Assembly (NCBI GenBank): GCA_036936605.1
Contig: JAUPFV010000001.1
Span: 346,529,081 to 346,593,080, forward strand
Origin: Limnanthes douglasii subsp. nivea
Taxonomy: Eukaryota; Streptophyta; Magnoliopsida; Brassicales; Limnanthaceae
DNA: 64,000 nucleotides
Direction of reading: 5' to 3'
Below the pieces are notes generated by a model. That model was not told the origin of the DNA, did not search any database, and saw only the letters and a program-made list of their open reading frames with translations. The translations under genes and the position numbers were made by a program. Below are positions 48,560 through 59,262 of the stretch, in pieces. Position 1 is the stretch's first letter; each line of letters opens with the position of its first letter.

Positions 48560-49480
48560 TGCTCCTTTTTTCCAAGTGTTAGGAAGAGAAAATTGTTTTG
48601 ATTGGACTCAAGAATGCTCAAAACCTTTTCATCAAATCAAAGGGTACCTTTCTTCACCAGAAATCTTGACAAAGCCAACTCCGGAGGGAAAACTATATAT
48701 TTATTTGGTAGTGACAAATAACGCTGTGAGTGCGACTCTGATCCAAGAAGAGGACTACATTCCGAGACCAAATTATTACGTGAGTAAAACTCTTCAAGAT
48801 ACTTAGAAGCGATATTTGAAGTTAGAAAAATTAGCCCTTTCATTAGTCACCTTTGCGCGAAAAATGAGACCTTACTTGCAGGCCCATTCTATTATTGTAC
48901 GAACATCTTTTCCATTTAAAAATATGTTGCAAAGGCCTGGTATATCGGAGAGAATGACTAAGTGGTCGGTCGAATTATGAGACTTTGATATTGAGTTTGA
49001 GCCACGAACTGCCATTAAAGCACAAGAATTAGCTGATTTCCTAGTCAAGTTTCACTCCGAGCGAACAGATATGGAAATTGATGAGGAGAAAGTTAGAGCA
49101 TAGTGGACAATCCGAAATGATGGGGGTTTAAGCTCGTCAGATTGTGGCACATCGATGCAATTTGTTTCTCCTAAAGGAATTGTAATGTATCAAGCCATCC
49201 GATTTGAATCTAAAGCATTAAATAACGAAGCTGAGTACAAAGTTGTTTTGGCAGGTTTGAGACTTTCTAATATCTGTGGAGCTAAAAAGGTAAGGCTGGT
49301 CAGCGAATCACAGCTCCTTATAAACCATGCAGCTGGCCAATCGGAAGCAAGAAGATATCATTTAATGAATATATCTATGGGCCTTGAAGGTTTTAACATT
49401 GGCTTTCGGAGGCATTAGATACGAACATGTTCACAGGACTGGAAATTCAATGGCCGATTCTTTAGCTAAAGATTCTTACT
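48560..49480 (+). pseudogene. Element B dual RNase H region
   Basis: The gypsy-type domain (YYVSKTLQDT..RYLKLEKLALSLVTFARKMRPYLQAH) is followed by a second RNase H of the type special to Tat elements (NNEAEYKVVLAGLRLSNICGAKKVRLVSESQ). The catalytic Asp in the latter reads SES rather than SDS. Confidence 0.7.
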
Positions 49481-49588
49481 GAGAAAAGTATCCTTCGAAT
49501 CTAACACAAGAAAACCCTTCTATAGTGGATCCGAAACAGTTGAAGGCTCTGTTGAAGTCTTTCAAATTTTTACGAGTGTAGCAAAAGA

Positions 49589-49819
49589 TTGGAGGAACGA
49601 GATTCAAGATTTTTGGTGAATGATATATTACCAGTTGATAAGGTGATGGCTAAGAGAATACGATTTAAAGCGTATGAGTATGTTGTACTCAGAGATGTAT
49701 TGTATAAAAAATCTTTTATCCGACCTCTACTTCGATGTTTAGGAAGAGACAAATCACATATGATACTTTCAGAGCTACACGATGAGGAAGGATCAACGTA
49801 TTGTGGCTACAAGGACTGA
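49589..49819 (+). pseudogene. Element B integrase, zinc-binding start only
   Basis: RPLLRCLGRDKSHMILSELHDEEGSTYCGYKD then stop; this is where element C continues into the rest of the HHCC finger and DDE core. The next bases are already the polypurine tract, so the core and the antisense ORFs are deleted. Confidence 0.8.
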
Positions 49820-49827
49820 AGGGCTAC

Positions 49828-50229
49828 TGATGGGAAGAAAAATATGGTGATTAGTAAGCTTCAACATGGTAAATACACGGGTCAAATTGGTGTAATTATA
49901 GACCGATGACCAATTTAAAGCAAACATAAGGATTAAGGGGGTCAAATGTAATAACTAATAAACTTGTTTATGAATAGGAAATGAGTGGGGAGAGAGATCC
50001 ACTTTAACAGTGGTGATTATGTAATTTCATTGCTTACCTCGTATATTATATAAAGGACATTCCCTTTTTGGGAAAAGAGTCAATGATTAGTCAATGATTG
50101 CTACATTTATTCATTTTGTCTCTTTCTCTCTCTATTTGATCTCTTTCTCTCCCTAAAAACATCTCATACGAATATTTCTTGACAGACACTCCCATACAAA
50201 CATATTCTTCCCAGGAATAATAAATAAGA
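49828..50229 (+). repeat. 3' LTR of element B
   Basis: It starts TGATGGGAAGAAAAATATGG after GGGCTAC. It keeps the segment missing from the 5' LTR and the TATA region TTATATAAAGG (about 50046-50057). Confidence 0.8.
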
Positions 50230-50374
50230 AATAACTGAACATATTTTTGCCAGGAAAACATGGTTTCCAGCAAATTACTCCTTAATGTATAATAAACAAA
50301 TTAGTCGATTATGACTTACTTATGTCAAGATAACCTGCATAATCAGAGTTTACATACCCTCTCAATGTATCATT
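50230..50374 (-). pseudogene. Copia RNase H scrap, opposite strand (part 1)
   Basis: Minus strand reads GYVNSDYAGYLDISKS, a stop, STNLFIIH, a stop, GVICWKP: the copia RNase H core 'GYxDSDYAGD..KSTTGY...G.ISWKS'. Its upstream part lies beyond element C at 60707-60990. It has the opposite orientation to the copia remains at 41061-44571. Confidence 0.75.
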
Positions 50375-50744
50375 TGATGAGTCCGGATTCTGTTACCTCT
50401 TCGGACAGGGACAGTTCGGACAAAGACCATCTAAACCGGACAGGGCAGTTCGAACCCATCATCCATTTGACTGTTCGAACAAGGACTAAAGTATTTAAAA
50501 ACCTAATCACTTCTTGACTAAGCTGCCTGCTCTCTTACTAAGAGCTCATGGGTCCTTAAACTTGACTCGGGTACATTAAACTTGACCCAACCACCAACAT
50601 TAAATGAGGGTAATGAAAATTAAATACAATCAGGCTTCTTAATCCTCCCTCTACTCTCTACTCAAATATTAAATACTTACAAAACTTCCACATACTCTAA
50701 AAAAAAATTACAAATTTACCCTCAGATAGAAATAAACCACACCA
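50375..50744 (+). repeat. 5' LTR of element C (TATA box deleted)
   Basis: 370 bp, TGATGAGTCC...ACACCA. Compared with the 3' LTR it lacks about 38 bases between TTGACCC and AACCACC (about 50588), including the TATA motif GGTATAAATACC. Confidence 0.92.
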
Positions 50745-50745
50745 A

Positions 50746-50764
50746 ATTGGCGACCACAGTGGGA
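50746..50764 (+). promoter_or_regulatory. Primer binding site of element C
   Basis: TTGGCGACCACAGTGGGAG directly after the 5' LTR, in the form seen at the same place in Tat-type elements. I did not match it to a specific tRNA. Confidence 0.65.
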
Positions 50765-50816
50765 GAGAAGGGTGCCTGAATAAAGCATTCGAAACCAGCA
50801 GGAAAAATCACTCTGA

Positions 50817-51296
50817 ATGAATCCGGACGCCCCTGAAGTACCACCAGCCTTGCTTGAAGTGGTGGGTGAAAATGATGAGTATACCATCGAGGAGTGTGAC
50901 CGATTAAAGGGCGAGATAGAAGCTCTGAGGGCAGAAAATGCTAAGATGGGCATGAAGGATAAGTCAAAAGTATCAGTTGCTCATCATACCGATAACCCTA
51001 GAGAACACGAGCCTTCAAAGACTCATGTAAGTTCCAAAAAGACTCATGCCAGCTCCAAAAAGTCTCACCGGTCTAAGCCAGTGGAGACTTCTGACTCAGA
51101 CTCAGAATCTTCTGGTAGCTCCTCGGATGAGGAAGGGGTTGAAGAGTCCTTGTCCTCCAGCAGTGATGAGGGCCGATCCAAAAAGAAGCAAAAGTTGATT
51201 AAGAAATATTCAAGGAAAAGGGATAGACATGGGAAATTGAAGAAGCATATAGGCAAAGGATCATCTCACAGCCGGAGACATGTAGACCAAATGTGA
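50817..51296 (+). CDS. Element C leader ORF
   Basis: An open frame of 159 codons before gag. It has a short coiled-coil start (ECDRLKGEIEALRAENAKM), then Ser/Asp/Glu-rich and Lys/Arg/His-rich parts (SDSDSESSGSSSDEEG; KKKQKLIKKYSRKRDR). Its end overlaps the gag start (ATGATGG at 51292-51298). A related frame exists in element B (45216-45623). Role unknown; the basic tail suggests nucleic-acid binding. Confidence 0.6.
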   Translation: MNPDAPEVPPALLEVVGENDEYTIEECDRLKGEIEALRAENAKMGMKDKSKVSVAHHTDNPREHEPSKTHVSSKKTHASSKKSHRSKPVETSDSDSESSGSSSDEEGVEESLSSSSDEGRSKKKQKLIKKYSRKRDRHGKLKKHIGKGSSHSRRHVDQM

Positions 51297-52516
51297 TGGA
51301 TCCCTTTGCCTTCCACGACGAACCAGGTATCTTTGCACCTCCCAATGAGGATACTGTGTTCAGTCGTGGTCAGAATTGGAGACAATCTACATTATCTTCC
51401 AAGATTCTGTCCGGGAACCTCCCTAAGAGGTTTGATAACACTAAAATGGAAAAGTACGATGGCAGTACTGATCCGGACAACCATTTGGAGAAATTTAAAA
51501 ACTTCATGATGAACTTTGATGATGACGACAAGTTACTTTGTAGAGCATTCTCCCAATCCTTTACGGGGAGTGCTCTGAAGTGGTATAACAGCCTACCTCA
51601 AGGCTGCACCAAGAATTTTAATACCTTTTGGGTGGCCTTTCGAAGGCAGTTTGTTGGGATTAAAGAGTTGAAGGGCAATGGGGATACAATAATCCATTGT
51701 GCCCAAGAGCCAAACGAGTCATTAAAGGAATACATAAGTCGTTTTATAAACACCAAAAATGTATTGGCTGATTGCTTCGAATAGGTAGCAATAGCATCCT
51801 TGAGACAGGGCCTGAACCTTGGAAATTTGGCTGATTCAGTAACCAGGAAAAAAGCCATGACTTGGGGAGGTTTGCTGAATCAAGTCGGAAAGCAGATCAA
51901 TATTGATGAAACGAAGAAGACTAGGGTGCATAGGCAGGTGAGGTCTGCCCCGGTTGCACCAAACCCTAACCAAAATCAGTCCGGGAACAAGGAAAGGGAG
52001 ACCGGACAGGCACATAACAGGGCCAAAGCTCAATCTCAGCCAGCTGCGCCTTCCCAGAGTCAACAATCTAGAAATAAGAGGGGGCCTTGGGTCCAACCGG
52101 AATGGTTTGCAGAATTGAAAGAAAATGTGGCCACCATATATGATAAAACAAAGGAAGAAGTGCACTATAGAGAACTGGTTGCACTGCAATCCCCTAGGGA
52201 ACATCGTAACAACTCTTTCTACCAGTACCATAATGATACTGGCCATACTACTGACGATTGTATAGCCTTGAAGCAAGAGGTTCAGAACTTGATTGAAAGA
52301 GGAAAGTTGGGGGCATATGTCAAAAGAAGAGGAGGAAATAGGCCTGAAAATACTCACCGGGTTGGTCTGAGCAATGCTGCTCCGGAGGGGGCTATGGTGA
52401 TAATCGAAAGATTTGATGTAGAATCTGAATACATGGATCCTGATCCAACTCGAAATAGAGTAGGTGCTATTGAAGAACGTTGTAAAACTGTTTCCGGACT
52501 CATTAAGTTTTTTTAG
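51293..52516 (+). pseudogene. Element C gag
   Basis: Gag core with MEKYDGSTDPDNHLEKFK, DDDDKLLCRAFSQSF and KWYNSLPQGC; then QEPNESLKEYISRF. A TAG at 51782-51784 interrupts it, after which the same frame continues (VAIASLRQGLNLGNLAD) to the zinc-ligand-like YHNDTGHTTDDCIALKQEV near 52236. A second TAG at 52514-52516 separates it from the protease in the same frame. Confidence 0.85.
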
Positions 52517-52543
52517 TCACTTACAATTTTCAGAGGGGATACT

Positions 52544-53224
52544 ATGACAGCTCCTACTGCTTCTTTGAGGAAGAGGCATGTTCATACTTTAGCCACCCAG
52601 CTAGAAGGGGGCATGACCTCCTATCAGTCACAAATTCCATTCCCCTTCATTGTTTTCGACGAAGATGACTTAAGAGATATAGCTGGCCCTCATGAAGATG
52701 TTGTTGTCATAGGAGCATCCATTGGGGGCAATGACATAAGACAAATCTTGGTGGATATTGGAAGCTCAGCCAATATCCTCTTCTTAACCACTTACAAAAG
52801 GATGAAAAATCCAGCCGTAATTCAGAGTTTGGACAGATCGATTGTGGGCTTCACTGGGAGCTCAGCAGATGTGATCGGAGAGTTCGAAGAAGAAGTTTTG
52901 TTGGGCAAGGGCCCTTTCAAGAAGATGGTCAGGATACTTTTTATTGTGGTGGATTGTCCCACTTGTTATAATGCTATTCTAGGGAGGTCTTGGCTCTCTA
53001 GGATGCATGCAGTGGCCTCTACAGTCCACCAATGTTTGAAATATGTTGTCCAAGGACAAGTGGGAGTTGTCCGAAGCAGTCACAAGGTGGTAAGAGAGTT
53101 TTATGCTACAGCACTGGCTCCACGAACGTTGGGGCAGTTCGTATCAACGAAGGATAGCAATTTGAGGGGCTTTTTGGGGGTGAGGGCGAAATTGATGACC
53201 CCAGAGAGACCCCTGGAGTGTTGA
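52544..53224 (+). pseudogene. Element C protease region
   Basis: Same frame as gag. HVHTLATQLEGG, DLRDIAGPHEDVVVIGA, then the active site ILVDIGSSANIL. The usual DTG/DSG is DIG here, a change expected to impair the aspartic protease. It ends with AILGRSWLSRMHAV and a TGA at 53222-53224; pol follows in another frame. Confidence 0.8.
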
Positions 53225-53282
53225 TACCAAAGTTGAAACACATTCGTTAGAAGAAGGAAAAAGTGTTAAGATAGGGTCCAAA

Positions 53283-54380
53283 ATGCCGTCCGAACTGAAG
53301 AATATAATGTTGAAGTTTTTAAAAGACCATCAGCATGTTTTTGCTTGGTGCAATGTTGATGTAACATGGGTTCCAGCAGACATTATATCACATCACCTAT
53401 CCATCCGGAGAGACATAGCACTTGTGGTACAAAAGAGAAGGGCTTTCTCCAAAGAAAAGGCTGATGTTATTGTTCAAGAAGTTGACAGGCTTACAAAAAT
53501 GGGGCATATAAAGGAGTCTCAATATCTTTTATGGACTGCCAACCTGGTCTTGGTGAAAAATAAAATTGGCGCATGTGCATTGACTTCACAGATCTCAATA
53601 GGGCTTGCCCAAAAGATTTATATCCGGTCTCCTGGATTGATCAGCTAGTAGACTCCACTTCTGGGAATAAACTACTTTCCTTTATGGATACTTTCTCCGG
53701 GTACAATCAAATTCAAGTAGACCCGAAGGATCAGGAACATACTACGTTTGTCACTGACAGGGGTCTTCATTGCTACAAGGTGATGCCATTCGGATTGAAA
53801 AATGCTGGGGCTACTTATCAGAGATTGGTAAACAAAGCTTTTGCTGATCAGATTGGAAGAAATATGGAAGTATACATCGATGACATGATGGTGAAAAGTG
53901 TGGATGAGCAGCTGCACTTGACAGACCTCCAAGAAACTTTTGCCAACTTGGTAAAAGTGAATTTGAAGCTAAATCCAGAAAAATGTGTGTTCGGAGTACA
54001 ATCCGGGAAGTTCTTGGGTTAGATAATAAGTGAGCAAGGGATACAGCCCGATCCGGACCAACTTAATGCTCTGTTTCAAATGGAGCCTCCTCGGAATGTT
54101 AAAGAAGTACAACGGTTGACGGGGAGATTGGCTGCTTTAAATCGATTCATCTCAATATCTTCGGACAGATGTGCCTCGTTTTTCCAAACTCTAAGGGGTG
54201 CAAAGGGATTCGACTGGACTCCATAATGTGACGAGGCCTTCAATGAAATTAAGAAACATTTATCCTCCCCTAAGACTTTATTTAAACCTGTTGATGGAGA
54301 AACACTCTTCGTATACTTGGCAGTTTCAGGTTGTGCCATCAGTGCTGTATTGGTAAGAGAGGTAGATAATTACCCCATCC
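53283..54380 (+). pseudogene. Element C reverse transcriptase
   Basis: 53283-53560 gives VDRLTKMGHIKESQYLLWTANLVLVKNK, then a frameshift; 53573-54022 gives MCIDFTDLNRACPKD, SFMDTFSGYNQIQVDP, KVMPFGLKNAGATYQRLV, and the catalytic MEVYIDDMMVKS. A TAG at 54020-54022 is followed by IISEQGIQPDPDQLNAL and the connection (FFQTLRGAKGFDWTP, stop). All catalytic motifs are intact; the interruptions are few. Confidence 0.87.
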
Positions 54381-54381
54381 G

Positions 54382-56430
54382 GTGTACTACATCAGCAAGA
54401 GCTTGATAGATGCAGAAAAGCGTTATTTGAAACTCGAAAAATTAGTGTTGGCCTTGGTGATTGCTGCCAGGAAGATGAGGCCTTATTTCCAGGCTCATCC
54501 TATTGTCGTCCGAACATCTTTTCCCTTGAAGAATGTTCTCCAAGAAGCAGACATTTCAAGTAGAATGACTAAGTGGTCAGTGGAATTGGGGGACTTCGAT
54601 ATTGATTTTTCTCCTCGAACAGCAGTCAAAGCCCAAGTCGTGGCTTACTTTTTAGTTGAATTCCACTCTGATAGGGATTCGGAGCTGACCACTGAGATGA
54701 AAGACAAAAAGGTCTGGGTCATCCGGACGGATGGTAGGTCCAGTACTATGGCATGTGGTGCCGGGGTGTGTTTGACTTCTCCATATGGTGACAAAATGTA
54801 CCATGCTATATGTTTTGCTTTCAGGGCTTCTAACAATGAGTCTGAATATGAAGCAGATATAGCTGGTTTAAAGTTAGCCTGTATATGTGGGGCCAAAAGG
54901 GTCAAGCTGATGAGTGACTCTCAGATTCTTATCCACCATGCACAAGGTCAATCTGAGGCAAAAAAGGAGCAACTAGTGAAGTACTTGCTTCTTCTTAAAA
55001 ATGAGGCTCTTAAATTCAAAAGTGTTGTTTATGAGCATATACCTCGGGCAGAGAATGAATTAGCAGATTCACTGGCAACCATAGCCTACATTGAGTCATA
55101 TCCTTGGATCCATGTGCTGGAGAGCCCTTCCATTCAACATAACACCGGTAAAGAGGAAGAAATTTTCGAAGTACAGATGAAACAACCACAAGACTGGAGA
55201 TTTCCTCTCCTGGAGTATCTCTCCGATGGCATCCTGCCTCCGGATAAAGCACTAGCAAGAAAAATGAAGCACAAAGCTCGTGGTTTTATCATACTAAGAG
55301 ACGTTCTGTATAAGAAGTCTTACAGTAAACCTCTTTTGCGATGTTTGGGAGATGATGAGTCTCAAGTAGTCCTCTCCGAATTGCATGATGGTGAGGGATC
55401 AGCTCACTGTGGATTCAGGGCTCTAACACAGAGAGTTTTATTGGCTGGCTATTACTGGCCCTCTATAATGCAGGATGCTAAGGAGCTGGTGAGAAGGTGT
55501 GATCCATGCCAGAGATATGGAAATGAAATTCATGTCCCAGCCATCCCTTTAGAGTCAATTTCTGAGCATGTATCTTTTGCTCGATCGGGGTTGGATTTGG
55601 TGGGACCTCTTCCTATGGCGTCCGGAGGACGCAGAACTATAATTGTTGCTATAGATTACTTTTTGAAGTGGATCGAAGCAGCCCCTCTGGCAGGAACAAC
55701 GTCAAAAGCTGTCATAAAATTCATTTTGTCCAACATCTGTTGTAGATTTGGTGTTCCACAAAAAATAACGACAGACAATGGGCCACAATTCGACAATAGG
55801 GAAATGGAGAGTTTTTGTGCCTCAAGGGGTATACAACATTGTTTTTCTTCACCTTTCCACCCACAAGCAAATGGACAAGTTGAAGTGGCTAACAGAACTA
55901 TACTGTCCGATTTAAAGAAGAATTTGGAAGGGGCTGCTGGGAAGTGGCCTAGTTATTTGCAAGAGGTCTTGTGGGCCTACCGGACTACACCTGGGGCTGC
56001 AACACAAGAATCACCCTTTGCCTTGGTCTATGGGATGGATGCAATAGCTCCCATAGAGGCAAATCTCCCTTCATTTCGGGTTCACAACTTCTCCAAACAC
56101 GCAAATGAAGTGGCAGTCAGAGGCCAGCTTGACCTAATAGAGGAAAGACGAGTCAAGGCTCACCTTAGAGTTGCACATTATCAAGTTTTGATGAGGAGCA
56201 GGTTTGCTTCTAGGGTTAAAAGAAGAGATTTCCAGCTGGGGGACAAGGTATTGAGAAAAGGTTTCTTACACACTAAAGAAAAGCTCCTCGGCAAACTGGC
56301 CCCAACTTGGGAAGGGCCTTATATGGTCATTGAAAGGCTTAAACCTGGAACATATTGGCTCGAAGACAAGGATGGAAGGGTTTTAAATCACCCTTGGAAT
56401 ATTGAGCATCTCCGAATGTACTTGGAATAA
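54382..56430 (+). CDS. Element C RNase H (dual) and integrase frame
   Basis: An open frame of 682 codons. Residues about 1-90: gypsy RNase H end (YYISKSLIDAEKRYLKLEKL, MRPYFQAHPI). About 110-250: second RNase H of the Tat type (VIRTDGRSS, NNESEYEADIAGLKLA, LMSDSQ, ENELADSLA), with all four acidic positions visible. About 325-375: integrase zinc finger (HDGEGSAHCGF...CDPCQRYG). Then the DDE core: SGLDLVGPLP, TDNGPQFDN, FHPQANGQVEVANR. The end is LAPTWEGPYMVIERL and NHPWNIEHLRMYLE. No chromodomain. This is the longest intact frame in the window. Confidence 0.9.
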   Translation: MYYISKSLIDAEKRYLKLEKLVLALVIAARKMRPYFQAHPIVVRTSFPLKNVLQEADISSRMTKWSVELGDFDIDFSPRTAVKAQVVAYFLVEFHSDRDSELTTEMKDKKVWVIRTDGRSSTMACGAGVCLTSPYGDKMYHAICFAFRASNNESEYEADIAGLKLACICGAKRVKLMSDSQILIHHAQGQSEAKKEQLVKYLLLLKNEALKFKSVVYEHIPRAENELADSLATIAYIESYPWIHVLESPSIQHNTGKEEEIFEVQMKQPQDWRFPLLEYLSDGILPPDKALARKMKHKARGFIILRDVLYKKSYSKPLLRCLGDDESQVVLSELHDGEGSAHCGFRALTQRVLLAGYYWPSIMQDAKELVRRCDPCQRYGNEIHVPAIPLESISEHVSFARSGLDLVGPLPMASGGRRTIIVAIDYFLKWIEAAPLAGTTSKAVIKFILSNICCRFGVPQKITTDNGPQFDNREMESFCASRGIQHCFSSPFHPQANGQVEVANRTILSDLKKNLEGAAGKWPSYLQEVLWAYRTTPGAATQESPFALVYGMDAIAPIEANLPSFRVHNFSKHANEVAVRGQLDLIEERRVKAHLRVAHYQVLMRSRFASRVKRRDFQLGDKVLRKGFLHTKEKLLGKLAPTWEGPYMVIERLKPGTYWLEDKDGRVLNHPWNIEHLRMYLE

Positions 56431-56932
56431 AAGTTGTATAAATATTTACTTCTTTAAAAATCCATGTAAATATCTGGGGGCATACTCTTTCCTACCCTGG
56501 TGGCACGAGGAAGTTTTAATGAGGTGTCCGGGCTTTTTAATAAAATTTGATGCCTTCTTAAAAAAATTCGAAATGTTTTTACTTTGTTTTTTGTCACACC
56601 ATCCGGATTGAATTAAGGGATTGATGACTACTTAAACATTTGTCATCGGAGAATTTTTACACTCTCAGTTTAGAATGCTTATGAAATAACTAAGGGCTAT
56701 TTAAACACTAGCCACCAAAATTGAAACAAACTATGAAAGGATGCGAGAATTGTGCAAAACAAAGATGTTCATTAAAATAACTTAAGTGCCTTGGCCTTCC
56801 AAGGACTTTTAAATTGTCAAACAGAGCAAAGGATCTATCCGGTCAGATACAAGACACAATAACAAAAAGAATGCCTTGGCCTTCCTAGGACTTTAGTTTA
56901 GATAACATAAAAGTGAAATGATAATTCATGAT
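56431..56932. other. Spacer between pol and the antisense ORFs of element C
   Basis: No frame supported. Two phrases 'GCCTTGGCCTTCC(A/T)AGGACTTT' occur at about 56791 and 56875, an 85-base imperfect duplication. It could be the 3' end of both the sense and antisense transcripts. Confidence 0.5.
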
Positions 56933-57840
56933 TTAAGACTGAGCCTTTGAAGATGGCTCAACCTCACTTATCTTCTTCTTCCCCTTAGGATCGTCTTTCT
57001 CTTCGATAGGGCCCTCCGCGGTATTTTCTTCTGCTTCGTCAGAAGAGGAAGCACTGGAATAGTCATGCAAGTCTCCATCAGCCATGGTGTGGAAGGGAAG
57101 GTCTTTGTACTCTACGTGAAGCCACAAATCTCCCAAGTTCCTCTTCGGGAACTTCTCATGAAAGAGCAGGACCATGTCTGACTTCACATTGGCATACATT
57201 TCCTCTTGAGTGTCTATTACGTTGTTGGCATAAGCATCGATCTTGGCCTTGATTTTGGCCTCTTGCTCCCTTAGCAGATCAGCTTTCTCCTCCGCAGCCT
57301 TGGACACTGTGTTCTCAAGCGCAATCTTGTCACTCGTCAAGTTGTGGATGACTTGATCCTTGGCCTTGGCCTCCTCTTTTGAAGCAGTGAGATCTTTCTC
57401 TACTCCGGAAAACTTCTTCCGGAGCTCCTTGATAGTATCTTCTAGAGTAGCAACTTTGGTGGTACACCCCTCTTGGTTCTTTTTCAGCTCCTCATTCTCC
57501 CCCTTTAGAATGTCAGCATGTTGAGTGGAAGTAAGAAGATCATCGGACAGTCTCTCTTTGTCAGACTTGAGATCTTTGATAGTATCTGCCTGACTTCGAA
57601 CTTGCTTCTCCAGCACAAGCACCGGCTGAACACTACTTAATATAGGGTGAGCTATAATATCCCTTTCACTTGAAACAGTAAAAGTCTTACCATTAAAAGT
57701 GACAGTGTTCGAAGCACTCGGAGGGAGGTAAGGCCCAGCAAAATCATCTCTGGGGAGGTTGGCAAAGTAGTCACCAAGCCCATCGAGACCGGTGATGTCA
57801 ACCCCATCAATGCTCAGACCTCCTCCTCCAACCTCATCGG
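56933..57840 (-). pseudogene. Element C antisense ORF, coiled-coil part
   Basis: The frame 57622-56933 (229 codons) is a long coiled coil (KQVRSQADTIKDLKSDKERL and similar heptads), then LFHEKFPKRNLGDLWLHV, then an acidic tail. It corresponds to the C-terminal part of the antisense ORF of element A, which has LSFHNRFPDLRLGSMWLDV before its acidic tail. Sequence 57840-57623 is its upstream extension in frames broken near 57625. Confidence 0.65.
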
Positions 57841-58023
57841 TTTGAAAATCACCAGGGATCTCCTCTGCATGTGTTGGATTAGTAGGATCTACAGGGGGAG
57901 AGGCTCCGGAGGCCGGAGAGAAATTTCATCACCTCTAGAGGTCTTTTTCTTCTTAGCCTCCCTATCCTTGCTCTCCGCTCCCCGTTTTTGGTCTCTTTTG
58001 GTCTCTTTTGGGGGCTTTGGGGA

Positions 58024-59262
58024 TCAAGCATCTTCCTTAACACTCTTCTGCTCTACCGCTTCTAAAAGAGCAGCATCAATATGGCTTGGGGCTGGCCCCT
58101 CAGGATTTGTTCGAACAGCCTCCTCCATCTCGGCAGGACTAGCTTCACCTACCACCTTCTTGCCCTTCTTCTTCTTACCCTTCATCTTACTCGGGGCCTT
58201 GGCCCGGCCTGGAAAGTAAAGTGACCCGTCCGGTTCATGTGTTCTCTTCAGGACTACATCCGGAGGGGGTGGGGTAGTGAGTTCCTCCCAGGTCAGGTCC
58301 CTCCGACCAGTGGTGTTCCAGAGGTGAGACCTTGCCAAGTTGCCCCCTGTAAAAGCATCGTGAAACCGGTTTCCCCATTTCTCAGAAGACCAAGTGTTGA
58401 TCTTGGAGCAAGTAACCTGTCCGGACTTTAGGTAGTCACTAAAGTCTTTGGGCAGCACTGCTAGGAAAAAAGATAAGAACAGTCAGTTTAGGCAAATTCG
58501 ATAAAAGTAGAAAAAAGAATATAAAGTAGAAGCCTTACGATCACTCCTCCATCTGCTGGTGAGAAGACTTGGATTGACTCCGGCTTTAATTTTCCTCCCA
58601 TTCTCCCAAGCACCACTTACGAACAGGAATTGGGTCCTCCAGTTTCTCTCCGACTCAAGCAGATCGTCCACTGCTTTATAATCATCACCCATGTTGAAGT
58701 GATAGAAGGGAATGTGGTGGTTCCTGCAGAGACTAGCCACAGCTGCGAACTCCTCCATTGGTAGAGGAATCCCGGAGAGCCTGGAGGCCATGATGCAGGC
58801 CATAAGTGTGTACCAGGCATTGGGGATTAATTGACTGGGACATAGTTTGATGAGATGGAAATACCGCACTATTTCCGGATCCAAGGGGAACCTTAAACCC
58901 CAGTTAAAGAGCTCGGCGAAGATGACTACTTCACTGAGTTTAAAATCCATGGGGGTTTCAGGATCTATTGGGATTCTAATCTTCACATTCTCCGGAATCC
59001 CCCACTTTGTACGCATCCGGCCCAACTCAGCTGTATGGATGAAAGCGTAGTTAATCTTTTGCAGATCAATGAGATATTTAACATTGACCTTGTGGAAATA
59101 AGGTCCCACTCTTCCTTCAAGACACTCCGGCAGATCCGGATGCCTTAAGCATAGCTTTTCCTTGCCCTTATCCTTTTGGGCAGCAGCAGCACCACTAGTC
59201 TGTCCGGATGGTTCGGACTCGAATGGAGCCTCTTCGATGGAGTCCTCCATTATTTCCTCCAT
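58024..59262 (-). pseudogene. Element C antisense ORF, putative gypsy-type transposon domain
   Basis: Exon 59262-58539: MRTKWGIPENVKIRIPIDPETP, then FAELFNWGLRFPLDPEI, QLIPNAWYTLMACIMASRLSG and FVSGAWENG. An 81-nt intron (58538-58458; GATC|GTAAGG ... CTAGCAG|TGCTG) leads to the exon 58457-58024 (LPKDFSDYLKSG, FHDAFTGGNLARSHLW, then a Lys-rich KMKGKKKKGKK). It is collinear with the antisense ORF of element A (18-2849) and resembles the Pfam Transposase_28 family. Function unknown. The frame ends near 58024 while the coiled-coil part follows in another frame. Confidence 0.68.
58458..58538 (-). other. Intron in the antisense ORF of element C
   Basis: 81 nt, GTAAGG...TTTTTTCCTAGCAG, with a clear pyrimidine tract. 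Position and phase match the 69-nt intron of element A (1286-1354). Confidence 0.7.

Larger units (their letters stand above)
44572..50229 (+). mobile_element. Tat-type Ty3/gypsy element with deleted integrase (element B)
   Basis: It has LTRs at both ends (TGAT starts), a primer site, gag, protease, RT, two RNase H regions and only the zinc-binding start of integrase before the polypurine tract. It is clearly related to element C at protein level but much more decayed. The 3' boundary (about 50229) is approximate, since the LTR copies diverge there. No target duplication is visible. Confidence 0.85.

Noticed and set aside
50817..51296. Leader ORF of element C as a host gene
   Set aside because: It lies between the 5' LTR and gag of a complete retrotransposon and has a related frame at the same place in element B, so it belongs to the element.
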